Assembly: GCA_002405915.1 (NCBI GenBank)
Contig: DHMS01000044.1
Span: forward strand, 1 to 63,850
Origin: Christensenella sp. UBA4636
GTDB lineage: Bacteria > Bacillota > Clostridia > Christensenellales > Borkfalkiaceae
Direction of reading: 5' to 3'
Length of the DNA stretch: 63,850 bases
Shown here: one piece after another, positions 34,749 through 42,569 of the stretch
Layout: each line of letters begins with the position of its first letter
Numbering within the stretch: the first letter of the stretch is position 1
Notes under the pieces: generated by a model
Told to the model about the DNA's origin: nothing
The model's input: only the letters and a program-made list of their open reading frames with translations
The model's database searches: none
Made by a program: the position numbers and the translations under genes

Positions 34749-35303
34749 ATGGATTTTAGGGAAAAACTTATCGTTTTAAGAGAAGAACAAGGACTGTCGC
34801 AACAACAGTTCGCGGATAGGCTCGGCGTGTCGAGACAGACGGTTTTCAGATGGGAAGCCGGCAAAGGCGCACCGAGCTTGGCGCAGATTAAAAATATTTG
34901 CGCGGAGTTCGGGCTGGACGCCAATATGTTTCTTGCCGGAAGCGCGCTTGCGGAAAGCGCGGAGGACTGCCCGGGAACGGACGAGGACGGGGCGGCTTTA
35001 AACGGCGGTAAATCGGTTAAAGAGAAAACTAACGAAACAGACTGTGCCGTAAGCAAAAACGGCGGCAAAAACGGGCGGAGAGCCGTTATTATTGCGGCGG
35101 CGGTAGTTGCGGCGATTGCGCTCGTCGCGCTCGTAATAACGGTGGTTTACGCCGTCAAGGACGCTATCTACGATTCGAGCGCAACCGTGTGGATAATTTC
35201 GCTGCCGTCGAATACGCCCATGCTCGTTCTGTCGGTCGTGCTTGCGGCTATCTTGGGCGTTGCCGTGTTCGCGCTCGTGAGGGAAATATGGAAAAAGAAG
35301 TAG
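34749..35303 (+). CDS. Membrane-anchored XRE regulator
   Basis: A 184-residue protein. Residues 1-62 form an XRE HTH (LREEQGLSQQQFADRLGVSR, then TVFRWEAGKGAPSL); a charged linker and two hydrophobic helices (about 105-130 and 150-175) follow. The start is set at 34749 from the HTH N-terminus; no clear ribosome site is visible there. Such HTH-plus-membrane proteins may sense the envelope. The next gene, for a lipoprotein, overlaps by 16 bp and may be its partner. Confidence 0.75.
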   Translation: MDFREKLIVLREEQGLSQQQFADRLGVSRQTVFRWEAGKGAPSLAQIKNICAEFGLDANMFLAGSALAESAEDCPGTDEDGAALNGGKSVKEKTNETDCAVSKNGGKNGRRAVIIAAAVVAAIALVALVITVVYAVKDAIYDSSATVWIISLPSNTPMLVLSVVLAAILGVAVFALVREIWKKK

Positions 35304-35764
35304 CGCGTTTTTTCAAAGACGAAAAAAGGAAAAGTTTTTCAAAACGGGTGTTTGCGCTTGTCCTTGCCGCAACGTGTTTACTGTTTAGTTGCTTTCTCGG
35401 CGGGTGCGCGAACGGCAAAACGGTCAACGCGTTCACTTTTTTGTCGGTGAGAATGAAAGGCGACGGAAAGGGCAATATCACGGCTTACGCGGAAAAGGAA
35501 TTTTCGCTTTTCGCGCCCGAAATAAGCGTTACTCTCACGATTTTTTACGGCGAAACGGCGGTGGCGGGCGGCGGCGACGGCGAAAACGTCGCTTGCGTGA
35601 GCGTGGACGACATAGGCGCGGTCGGCAAGGTTTTTGCGACTTGCGCAGCGAAAGACGGCTACTATTTCGCTCGGCTCGATTACGTTTTGAACGGCGAAAC
35701 GCGGAGCGTTAAAACGGACACCGTGCGCTATTCTTCGGACGGCAAAAGGGTTAAAAACGGCTGA
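35288..35764 (+). CDS. Small lipoprotein paired with a membrane HTH protein
   Basis: A 158-residue protein with a lipoprotein signal (hydrophobic VFALVLAATCLLFSC, lipobox FLGGC) and a beta-rich mature part (Ig-like length, no named domain). The start at 35288 overlaps the HTH gene; GGGAAAT lies upstream. Its coupling to the regulator suggests it is either the extracellular sensor or the regulated product. Confidence 0.65.
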   Translation: MEKEVARFFKDEKRKSFSKRVFALVLAATCLLFSCFLGGCANGKTVNAFTFLSVRMKGDGKGNITAYAEKEFSLFAPEISVTLTIFYGETAVAGGGDGENVACVSVDDIGAVGKVFATCAAKDGYYFARLDYVLNGETRSVKTDTVRYSSDGKRVKNG

Positions 35765-35831
35765 AAACGTCACCGCGGACGGCGCAAAACGGCTTTAATT
35801 GCGGGAAAAACAAATTTTCGCGTATAAACGA

Positions 35832-35861
35832 TTGACGAAAAAGAGAATATACGAGTATAAT
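35832..35861 (+). promoter_or_regulatory. Promoter of the sufCB pair
   Basis: TTGACG (35832-35837), 18-bp spacer, TATAAT (35856-35861), about 115 nt before sufC. Confidence 0.65.
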
Positions 35862-35977
35862 TATTGATTAGAAGAGCCTAACCGAAAAGGCATAAAAGAA
35901 TTTTCGGCGACGACAAGAAAGCGGCTTAAACGCCGCAAACAGAAAAAAGCACAAAGTAAAATTTGCGCGAGGGTATG

Positions 35978-36712
35978 ATGTTAAAACTTGATAACGTGTA
36001 TTTTTCCGCTTACGAAAACGGAAAGGAAAAAAAGATAATAAACGGCGTTAACCTCGATATCGGCGAGAATTTCGTCGCGCTCACGGGACCGAACGGCGGC
36101 GGCAAATCGACGCTTGCAAGGCTCATTATGGGCATTATAAAGCCGACAAGCGGCAGAATTTATTTCGACGGCAAGGACATAACCGACCTATCCGTCACCG
36201 AGCGCGCTCGGGCGGGCATAAGCTTTGCGTTCCAGCAACCGGTAAAATTCAAAGGCATAACCGTTTCCGACCTTATAAGCGTGGCTGCGGGCAGAGAACT
36301 AAAAATGACGGAAGTGTGCGATTACCTTTCGGAAGTCGGGCTTTGCGCGCGCGAGTACGTCAACCGCGAAATAAACGGCAGTCTTTCGGGTGGGGAACTC
36401 AAAAGAATAGAAATCGCTTCCGTTATGGCGCGCGGAACCAAGCTCACCGTATTCGACGAGCCGGAAGCGGGCATAGACCTTTGGAGCTTCAATTCGCTCA
36501 TTAAAGTTTTCGAAAATCTTCGCAACAAAAACGGCGGGTCGATACTCATAATTTCGCACCAGGAAAGAATTCTCGAATTTGCCGACAGAATTATCCTGAT
36601 AAAGAACGGCAAAGTCGAAAAAGACGGCGACAAGAGTCAAGTTTTAAACAGTCTTTTGTCCTCGGTCGGGTGCCAAACGCTTGAAAAAAAGATGAGAGGC
36701 GACGAAAAATGA
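35978..36712 (+). CDS. sufC: Fe-S assembly ATPase SufC-like
   Basis: A 244-residue ABC-type ATPase: Walker A GPNGGGKST (from about residue 37), Q-loop FAFQQPVKFKGI, signature SLSGGELKRIEIA, Walker B LTVFDEPEAGIDLWS and switch His in IISHQE. The DLWSFN region after Walker B is typical of SufC. The start at 35978 is chosen from GAGGG spacing; the ATG one codon upstream is possible. It overlaps the SufB-like gene by 4 bp. Confidence 0.85.
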   Translation: MLKLDNVYFSAYENGKEKKIINGVNLDIGENFVALTGPNGGGKSTLARLIMGIIKPTSGRIYFDGKDITDLSVTERARAGISFAFQQPVKFKGITVSDLISVAAGRELKMTEVCDYLSEVGLCAREYVNREINGSLSGGELKRIEIASVMARGTKLTVFDEPEAGIDLWSFNSLIKVFENLRNKNGGSILIISHQERILEFADRIILIKNGKVEKDGDKSQVLNSLLSSVGCQTLEKKMRGDEK

Positions 36713-37632
36713 GTTTTACCGAATTAGAAAAAGGACTTTTGTCCACGATAGCGGATATAGAATCGGTGCCGCACGGGGCTTTTAATCTGCGCGAGGACGG
36801 CAAGCTTGCCGCGCGCAACGTTACGGCGAACATCGATATAGTTTCTAAAACCGACAAACCCGGCATAGATATAATTATCAAACCCGGCACTAAGGGCGAA
36901 AGGGTGGATATCCCCGTCATTATCACGAAAACCGGCTTGAACGACCTCGTTTACAACGATTTTTACGTCGGCGAGGGCGCGGAGTGCTTGATTGTAGCGG
37001 GGTGCGGAATTCATAACCCCGGGTGCGAAACTTCTCAGCACGACGGCATACACACCTTTCATATTTCAAAGAATGCGAAAGTAAGATACGTCGAACGCCA
37101 CTACGGCGAGGGCGACGGCAACGGCGAACGTATTCTCAATCCGACAACGGTCGTTTATATCGACGAGGGCGGCTACATGGAAATGGAAACGGCGCAGATA
37201 AAGGGCGTTGATTCGACTTACCGTAAAACCCGAGCCAAGCTCGAAAAGAACGCTACGCTTATCATAAAGGAAAAGATATTCACGCACGGCAAACAGCAAG
37301 CTACTACCGACTTTTTAGTTGAACTTAACGGCGATGGCAGCGGCGCGCACGTCGTTTCACGCTCGGTCGCAAAAGATAATTCTTCGCAAACGTATATTTC
37401 GGAAGTAAACGGCAACGCGGAATGTTCGGGACACACCGAGTGCGACGCGATAATCATGGACAACGGCAAGGTTTCGGCTATTCCGAAGATAAACGCCAAC
37501 TGCGTTGACGCGCGGCTTATCCACGAAGCGGCGATAGGCAAAATCGCGGGCGAACAGCTTATTAAGCTTATGAGCCTCGGCTTAGACGAAAAAGAGGCGG
37601 AAGAAAAAATAGTTAACGGATTTTTAAAATAA
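36709..37632 (+). CDS. sufB: SufB/SufD-like Fe-S scaffold subunit
   Basis: A 307-residue SufBD-family protein, shorter than classical SufB (about 460). It keeps the beta-helix core and motifs such as GCGIHNPGCETSQHDGIHTF and the C-terminal AAIGKIAGEQLIKLMSLGLDEKEAEE, typical of the family. Only SufC and this subunit are present; no SufD, SufS or SufU is adjacent, so this is a minimal two-gene Suf-type system of the kind described in archaea and anaerobes. The Cys pair in GCG and PGC could be cluster ligands. Confidence 0.85.
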   Translation: MSFTELEKGLLSTIADIESVPHGAFNLREDGKLAARNVTANIDIVSKTDKPGIDIIIKPGTKGERVDIPVIITKTGLNDLVYNDFYVGEGAECLIVAGCGIHNPGCETSQHDGIHTFHISKNAKVRYVERHYGEGDGNGERILNPTTVVYIDEGGYMEMETAQIKGVDSTYRKTRAKLEKNATLIIKEKIFTHGKQQATTDFLVELNGDGSGAHVVSRSVAKDNSSQTYISEVNGNAECSGHTECDAIIMDNGKVSAIPKINANCVDARLIHEAAIGKIAGEQLIKLMSLGLDEKEAEEKIVNGFLK

Positions 37633-37672
37633 AGCGATTTCGCTGCTTTTGTCTGTTTTTGCGACTGACAAA

Positions 37673-37704
37673 ACGCGCGATAATAGACTTATAGCGAGGT
37701 TTTT
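37673..37704. repeat. Dispersed intergenic palindrome, copy 8, used as a 5' leader
   Basis: CGCGATAATAGACTTATAGC then GAGG. The GCGAGG within the repeat serves as the ribosome site of the LOG-family gene that starts at 37705. Confidence 0.65.
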
Positions 37705-38286
37705 ATGAGAATTTGTATTTACGGTTCGGCAAGCAACAAAATTGACGACAAATATAAAAAGGCGGTAGAGGAACTTGGCGAAAGGCTGGCTAAATCCGGT
37801 CACGAGCTTGTTTACGGCGGCGGCGCGAACGGACTTATGGGCGCTGCCGTGAGAGGTTTTAAAAAGGGCGCAGGCAAGGCTACCGGCATAGTACCGCATT
37901 TCTTCAAACAAAATATGGCGGAAGCCCTTTCCGAGCAGTCGGACGAGATTATCTGGACCGATACCATGCACGAGCGCAAACAGAAAATGGAAGAGCTTGC
38001 GGAAGCTTTTATCACCGTTCCGGGCGGCGTAGGTACGTTCGACGAAACATTTTCCGTCATAACCGACAAACAGCTCGGCGTGCATTTTAAGCCCATAGCG
38101 ATTTATAATCTTTACGGCTTTTTCGATTCATTCGTCGCGCTTATGGACCACGCCGTCAAAGAAAAATTCGTCAACGAAAAGTGCCTTAGCATTTACAAGG
38201 TTGTAGATAATGCGGAAGACCTTATCGAATATCTTAAAAAGGGCGACGAAACGAGGTTCGTTATAAGCGAAGTAAAGAACGGCTGA
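37705..38286 (+). CDS. LOG-family (TIGR00730) nucleotide phosphoribohydrolase
   Basis: A 193-residue protein with the family motifs GGGANGLMG and VPGGVGTFDE. LOG proteins split cytokinin or other nucleoside 5'-monophosphates to base and ribose-5-phosphate; in bacteria the usual role is nucleotide salvage or house-cleaning. The ribosome site is provided by the dispersed repeat upstream. Confidence 0.9.
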   Translation: MRICIYGSASNKIDDKYKKAVEELGERLAKSGHELVYGGGANGLMGAAVRGFKKGAGKATGIVPHFFKQNMAEALSEQSDEIIWTDTMHERKQKMEELAEAFITVPGGVGTFDETFSVITDKQLGVHFKPIAIYNLYGFFDSFVALMDHAVKEKFVNEKCLSIYKVVDNAEDLIEYLKKGDETRFVISEVKNG

Positions 38287-38572
38287 CGGGTTGTTCTCTA
38301 CAAAATAAAAACGCATAAAACTTAATATCGTAGAATTTTACCGCCGAGAAAGTTTGTTTTTTCAAGGCGGTTTTTTATAAGAAATTTAATTTTATCGGCT
38401 GAAAATTCGCAAGAAAAGAAAAAAATAAAAAAAATTCGTAAATTTTTATTAAAAAAATCGATAATTTGAAGTTAAATAGTTTACAAATCGAATTATTGCT
38501 AATATAATTATTCCGCTTAACAGTAGTTGCGTGAAAACGCAAACGCTTAAAAACGCGAGCGGAGGTAGGAGA

Positions 38573-39172
38573 ATGCCAAAATACAAGTTGTGTCCTCGTT
38601 GCGAACTCAACTATATTCCCGAGGACGAAGATTATTGCGGCGTATGCAAAGCGGAACTTAAAATAGGCCCGCAGTTGCAGTTTGCCGTGGACGACGAGGA
38701 AGACGAAGATAAGAAGCTTTGCCCCGTCTGCAAAAATTGTTATATCCCAATAAACGAAGACATGTGCGAATCCTGCGCGGAACGTGCCGAGTACGAAGAA
38801 GAAAAGGACATCGACATGGACCAAGACGAAGGCTGGAGAGAATTCCTCGACGACGACGAGAAAGACGAAATCATCGACAAGGAAAACAGCGAAGAATTGC
38901 TTTCGCTCAACCAGCTCGAAGAAGAGGAAGCGGCGCAGCTCTTCGACGACGAGGAAGAGGAAGAAACGGACGACGACGAAATGATGGAAACCCGCGACGA
39001 CGAACCGGACGACTTCGAAATTATCCCCTACGACGAGAACGACTATCTCGAAGACGACGAGGAAGACGAAGACGACGATGAGGACGACGGCGGAGACTGG
39101 GGCGACGACGATTGGCGCGACGATGACGACGACAAAAAATCTTCTTCTAAGTCAAAGAAAGGTAAAAAGTAA
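38573..39172 (+). CDS. Zinc-ribbon protein with a long acidic tail
   Basis: A 199-residue protein. The first ~75 residues hold two zinc ribbons of like design: CPRCELNYIPEDEDYCGVC and CPVCKNCYIPINEDMCESC. The rest (about residues 80-190) is extremely acidic, with long Asp/Glu runs, ending in a short basic tip (SSSKSKKGKK). The pattern recalls acidic-tail RNA-polymerase- or ribosome-associated factors (for example RpoE/delta), but without homology to them. GGAGG precedes the ATG; the frame is open 14 codons further 5'. Function unknown. Confidence 0.7.
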   Translation: MPKYKLCPRCELNYIPEDEDYCGVCKAELKIGPQLQFAVDDEEDEDKKLCPVCKNCYIPINEDMCESCAERAEYEEEKDIDMDQDEGWREFLDDDEKDEIIDKENSEELLSLNQLEEEEAAQLFDDEEEEETDDDEMMETRDDEPDDFEIIPYDENDYLEDDEEDEDDDEDDGGDWGDDDWRDDDDDKKSSSKSKKGKK

Positions 39173-39188
39173 TAGGGTTTTTGTTTGT

Positions 39189-39212
39189 TAATCGACTTAT
39201 AGCTTGACTTTT
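39189..39212. repeat. Dispersed intergenic palindrome, copy 9
   Basis: TTAATCGACTTATAGC then TTGACTTTTTT, a hairpin with T run between the acidic zinc-ribbon gene and veg. Here it may act as a terminator. Confidence 0.65.
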
Positions 39213-39283
39213 TTGTCTTGCCGTAGCGTTTTGAACGCTTTTTCATGCGTATAAAAGCGATAGAGAATGCGCATAATAGTGCT

Positions 39284-39520
39284 ATGATAAAAAAGAGTTT
39301 GGATTACGGAAAAGCCAAAAGCCTTATCGCGGCTTTAAAGGCAAGCAAAGTCAAAGTAACGCAAAACTTAGGTCGGAATAAATTCGTCACTTACCGCGGC
39401 GTAGTCACGGGCGTTTACCCCGCGCTTTTCACGGTAAGCCCCGACGAGCCTACGAACGGGAAAACGAGTTTTTCCTATTCGGAGCTTTTATGCGGCAACG
39501 TCACCGTCACCGCGGTATAA
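39284..39520 (+). CDS. veg: Veg family protein
   Basis: A 78-residue protein of the Veg/DUF1021 family: VKVTQNLGRNKFVTYRGVVT, then YPALFTVSP and SFSYSELLCGNVTV. In Bacillus subtilis Veg stimulates biofilm formation and is abundantly expressed. The start is uncertain: 39284 gives the usual length, 39245 adds 13 residues, and neither has a clear ribosome site. Confidence 0.8.
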   Translation: MIKKSLDYGKAKSLIAALKASKVKVTQNLGRNKFVTYRGVVTGVYPALFTVSPDEPTNGKTSFSYSELLCGNVTVTAV

Positions 39521-39545
39521 AACGAAAAATCGAATAAAAGAAAAA

Positions 39546-39585
39546 GACAAGCACTCGAAAATTCGGGTGCTTGTCGGCGTTTTTA
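39546..39585 (+). terminator. Terminator of veg
   Basis: GACAAGCACTCGAA / TTCGGGTGCTTGTC stem (one wobble pair), followed by GGCGTTTTT. Confidence 0.9.
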
Positions 39586-39597
39586 CAAAAAATATTC

Positions 39598-39631
39598 TTT
39601 TATCAATCGAAGTAGCCTTTAAAAGTCAGGC
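39598..39631 (-). repeat. Second copy of the dGTPase gene 3' end
   Basis: On the minus strand it encodes SLTFKGYFD then stop, the last codons of the dGTPase-like protein (RLTFKGYFD at 40394-40425). Two of the nucleotide differences are synonymous. It lies on the other side of the lipoprotein gene, so that gene sits between two copies of a gene end. Confidence 0.75.
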
Positions 39632-39809
39632 TATTAAAAAAGCTTATATTTTTTTAATGAAGTTATAAAATTTTAGAAAAATTGTTAAATATGCACAATT
39701 GTATTTGTCTGAAATGACGAATTTTATATTTTGCTATTGCCTTAAAAGCATTTTTATGTTATATTCAAAATATAAAAAGCAAATAAGCTTTTAAAGAGAG
39801 GTGAGTCCG

Positions 39810-40322
39810 ATGTGGTTGTCAATGATAAAACGGTTCAAAAAACTTGTCGCAATTGTTTGCGTGTGTTTGCTTTTTATGTTTGCTACCGCTTGTTCTTATG
39901 AAAAAATCAATACTCGGTGCGCGTTGACCGATTGCTATCTTGACGGAATTTTTACCGAAAACGATATCAAAAACATAGCCGCGCTCAGGGTGGGTTACGT
40001 TGCGATTGTAAAAAGCTTGGAGCAAGATACGGAAGATTACCGCAAAATTGACTTTAAGGAAACTTCTTTCGACCCGTTAACCGACGAGCAGAAAGCCAAA
40101 ATAAAAAGCGATTACGAAAAGCTGCACGAAGGAATGAAAATGACGGAGTTTAAAATAGCGGGGTATTACGGCAATTATAACGGCAGATACGTCGTTGAAC
40201 TAACGGCTGAATGGGAGGGGTATTCACATTTAACTTCTGTCGAAAAAGTAATCGTCGCAAACGTTTATCTTGGTTATATCGACGCGGCGTATGAATTTTT
40301 TATTTGGCAACCGGCTGCATAA
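39810..40322 (+). CDS. Lipoprotein between duplicated dGTPase 3' ends
   Basis: A 170-residue protein with a lipoprotein signal peptide (LVAIVCVCLLFMFATAC, lipobox ATAC) and a ~140-residue mature part (helix-rich start, then beta strands GKYYGNYNGRYVVELTAEW-like). GAGAGG precedes the ATG at 39810; ATG 39822 is an alternative. No family recognised. The upstream 170 bp is very AT-rich and probably holds its promoter. Confidence 0.65.
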   Translation: MWLSMIKRFKKLVAIVCVCLLFMFATACSYEKINTRCALTDCYLDGIFTENDIKNIAALRVGYVAIVKSLEQDTEDYRKIDFKETSFDPLTDEQKAKIKSDYEKLHEGMKMTEFKIAGYYGNYNGRYVVELTAEWEGYSHLTSVEKVIVANVYLGYIDAAYEFFIWQPAA

Positions 40323-40339
40323 AATATTTTACTAAAAAT

Positions 40340-40372
40340 CCGCTCGGACAATTTGTCCGAGCGGTGTTTTTC
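40340..40372. terminator. Terminator of the lipoprotein gene
   Basis: A perfect 11-bp stem CCGCTCGGACA / TGTCCGAGCGG with an ATT loop and T run. It lies between convergent genes. Confidence 0.9.
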
Positions 40373-40393
40373 GTAAAAACTTTCGCTTTTTTA

Positions 40394-41593
40394 TCAATCG
40401 AAGTAGCCTTTGAAGGTCAGGCGGTAGCGGCTTTTTGGGAAAAGTTCGGCGTAGAGGTCGATGAAATAATCGTCCGTCATGCTCGCTATGTAGTCGGTTA
40501 CGATAAGGTTTGGTTCCGTCTGCTCGTAGGGGTTGTTTTTATTGCAGTGCGCCGAGCGAACGTAATCGATATGGTGCTTAAATATAAGCGAATTTCTGTC
40601 GCCCGAGATAAGGTCGGACAAGAGCTTTTCGTAAAGCTTTTTCATCATCGGCTTTAAGTTTTGCTCCGTTTCGCCGCGCGCTTTTTCGGTACGATAGATT
40701 TTTTCGTAATTTTCTTTTTTTGCCGTTTTTATCGCTTCAAAATATTCGTCGCTAAGCTTGATATAAGGCTTGCCGTAGCTTTGTTCGACGAGGTTGACCG
40801 TCACGTTGTTTATGATTTCCGCGTTGAATTTGCCGATTATAACGTCGCTGAATTCGCTTTCCGAAGCCGTGTTCGTGAGGTTCGCGTCGCCTCTGTCCTT
40901 GCCGAGGTAAGCTATTATATCGGAAATTCTCACCACGCAACCTTCGAGGGTGGCGGGCATAATGGTCTTTGCAAAATCCGCCGATTCGTAACATTTTTCA
41001 ATCATTTCGTCAAAGTCTGCAAATCCCGAGAGGGCGGACGGCTCGTACAAACTCATTTCGCGCTCGCCGTTGTGGCAAGCTATACCGTCGAGCGTTTGGA
41101 GCGTTAAGTTATAATTGTAAATCTTGTCCAAAACGCGCACCGAGTGGATATTGTGGAAAAAGTGCCGCTTGGCGAAAGCAAAATAAATTTCGTCGAGAAC
41201 GGATTCGCCGGCATGCCCGAAAGGCGTATGCCCTATGTCATGTCCTAATGCTATCGCTTCTATGAGTTCGCAGTTCAAGTTGAGTGCTTTGCCTATCGTG
41301 CGCGAAATGCGGGAAACGAGCTGGACATGCAGACCGCGGCGAGTCAAGTCGTCGTTTTTGTAGAGCGAAAAGACTTGCGTTTTGTCCTGGTAGCGCGCAA
41401 AGTACGGGCAGTTAATGATTTTGTCCGCGTCGCGAATAAAGTTAGAACGCAAAACGGTTGCGTGGTCATGTTCGTTCTTTACTCTTCTTATCGCGTTTTC
41501 GTCCTTAAAGGCGTAAGGGTTTTCGCGCTTTGCTATTCTGTCGTCGGCAATTTTTTCGGCGATTTGTTTGTTTAATGTCGTGTACATACCCAT
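40394..41593 (-). CDS. dgt: HD-domain deoxyguanosinetriphosphate triphosphohydrolase-like protein
   Basis: A 399-residue dNTPase of the dGTPase family. N-terminal RSNFIRDADKIINCPYFARYQDKTQVF, then the metal-binding HD motif GHDIGHTPFGHAGE, and downstream HDxxxH-type residues (FHNIHSVRVLDK, ACHNGERE). The enzyme splits a dNTP to the nucleoside and triphosphate and helps set dNTP pools. Complete and ordinary; the only oddity is the second copy of its 3' end at 39598. Confidence 0.9.
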   Translation of the reverse strand: MGMYTTLNKQIAEKIADDRIAKRENPYAFKDENAIRRVKNEHDHATVLRSNFIRDADKIINCPYFARYQDKTQVFSLYKNDDLTRRGLHVQLVSRISRTIGKALNLNCELIEAIALGHDIGHTPFGHAGESVLDEIYFAFAKRHFFHNIHSVRVLDKIYNYNLTLQTLDGIACHNGEREMSLYEPSALSGFADFDEMIEKCYESADFAKTIMPATLEGCVVRISDIIAYLGKDRGDANLTNTASESEFSDVIIGKFNAEIINNVTVNLVEQSYGKPYIKLSDEYFEAIKTAKKENYEKIYRTEKARGETEQNLKPMMKKLYEKLLSDLISGDRNSLIFKHHIDYVRSAHCNKNNPYEQTEPNLIVTDYIASMTDDYFIDLYAELFPKSRYRLTFKGYFD

Positions 41594-41683
41594 ATTTTAC
41601 CATGTATTTTGCTTTTTTACAACAAGTTTCGCTTGTAAATGTTCTTATTTGAGGTTACTTTACATTAAAAAACGCAAAACTAC

Positions 41684-41712
41684 TTGCAAAAAAATAAACT
41701 ATGTGGTAAAAT
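41684..41712 (+). promoter_or_regulatory. Promoter of the second TetR gene
   Basis: TTGCAA (41684-41689), 17-bp spacer, TAAAAT (41707-41712), 50 nt before the ATG. Confidence 0.65.
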
Positions 41713-41762
41713 CGAATAAAGAATGCAATCCCTATAGGAAGAACGATTTGCGAGGAAAAACC

Positions 41763-42455
41763 ATGGTTAAAAGAGAAGAACAAAAAGACCCTAAAAAAAG
41801 AATACTTTCCGTTTGCGTAAAAATGTTTATAGAGCGCGGGTTCAAAGAAACGACCATGCTCGATATTATCCGCGAAGCCGACGTCGCGGCGGGTACGTTT
41901 CAGAATATTTTCCGCACCAAAGACGGCGTTTTGTCCGCTCTTACGGAATTTATGTTTAAAAACCAGTTCGGTATGGCGCGCGGAATGTCCGAAAACGTAG
42001 AAAATCCCGCGTTCGTGTACGCCGTGGAAACGGCGATTCAGCTTGCGATAACCGAGCTTAACGAGAATATCCGCGAAATTTATATCGAAGTTTACACTCA
42101 GCCTAAGCTCACCGAATACGTTTACGAAAACACTTCTACGGAACTGAGCAAAATTTTTGCAAAATACAACCCCGATTGGAGCGAGAGCGACTTTTACGAA
42201 TCCGCGTTAGGCACGGGCGGCATGATGCGCGCGTTTATGACGAGAAAGTGCGACAAGTATTTTACGCTCAAAAAGAAGATAGAAAAGTTTTTGCGTATGT
42301 CTTTCGACGTGTACCATGTGTCCGAAGACGACAAAAACGACGCGATAGCGCGTATCGCCGCGACAGACATAGTGGAAGTATCGAACGCCGTGTTGAAAAA
42401 GCTTTTCTCCGCGCTCGAAATGACTTTCGATTTTAAGTTTTCGTCGGGAGTTTAA
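41763..42455 (+). CDS. TetR-family transcriptional regulator
   Basis: A 230-residue regulator. HTH: KRILSVCVKMFIERGFKETTM, then ADVAAGTFQNIFRTKDGVL; the long C-terminal ligand domain is unrecognised. The start is at 41763 (GCGAGGA upstream); the open frame extends far 5' but as non-protein-like sequence. No adjacent target gene is evident, so its regulon is unknown. Confidence 0.85.
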   Translation: MVKREEQKDPKKRILSVCVKMFIERGFKETTMLDIIREADVAAGTFQNIFRTKDGVLSALTEFMFKNQFGMARGMSENVENPAFVYAVETAIQLAITELNENIREIYIEVYTQPKLTEYVYENTSTELSKIFAKYNPDWSESDFYESALGTGGMMRAFMTRKCDKYFTLKKKIEKFLRMSFDVYHVSEDDKNDAIARIAATDIVEVSNAVLKKLFSALEMTFDFKFSSGV

Positions 42456-42477
42456 GTCTCAACAAAAGCAAAAGTAA

Positions 42478-42496
42478 GGCTATAAGTCGATTAAAC
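42478..42496. repeat. Dispersed intergenic palindrome, copy 10
   Basis: GGCTATAAGTCGATTAAACG, directly after the TetR stop. Confidence 0.7.
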
Positions 42497-42528
42497 GCAT
42501 ATTTTACTATAAAATTCGCAACAAAAAC

Positions 42529-42555
42529 GCGCGTACTCTTTTTTAGGGTACGCGC
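42529..42555. terminator. Bidirectional terminator between convergent genes
   Basis: GCGCGTAC / GTACGCGC stem (42529-42536, 42548-42555) with T-rich sequence on both sides. Confidence 0.8.
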
Positions 42556-42569
42556 AAAATTTTTTTGTG

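Noticed and set aside
38719..39246. Arg-rich and Ser-rich ORFs over the acidic gene
   Set aside because: They are frameshifted or antisense readings of GAC/GAA runs.
40752..41265. Extra ORFs inside the dGTPase gene
   Set aside because: Out-of-frame or antisense readings of a complete HD-domain gene.
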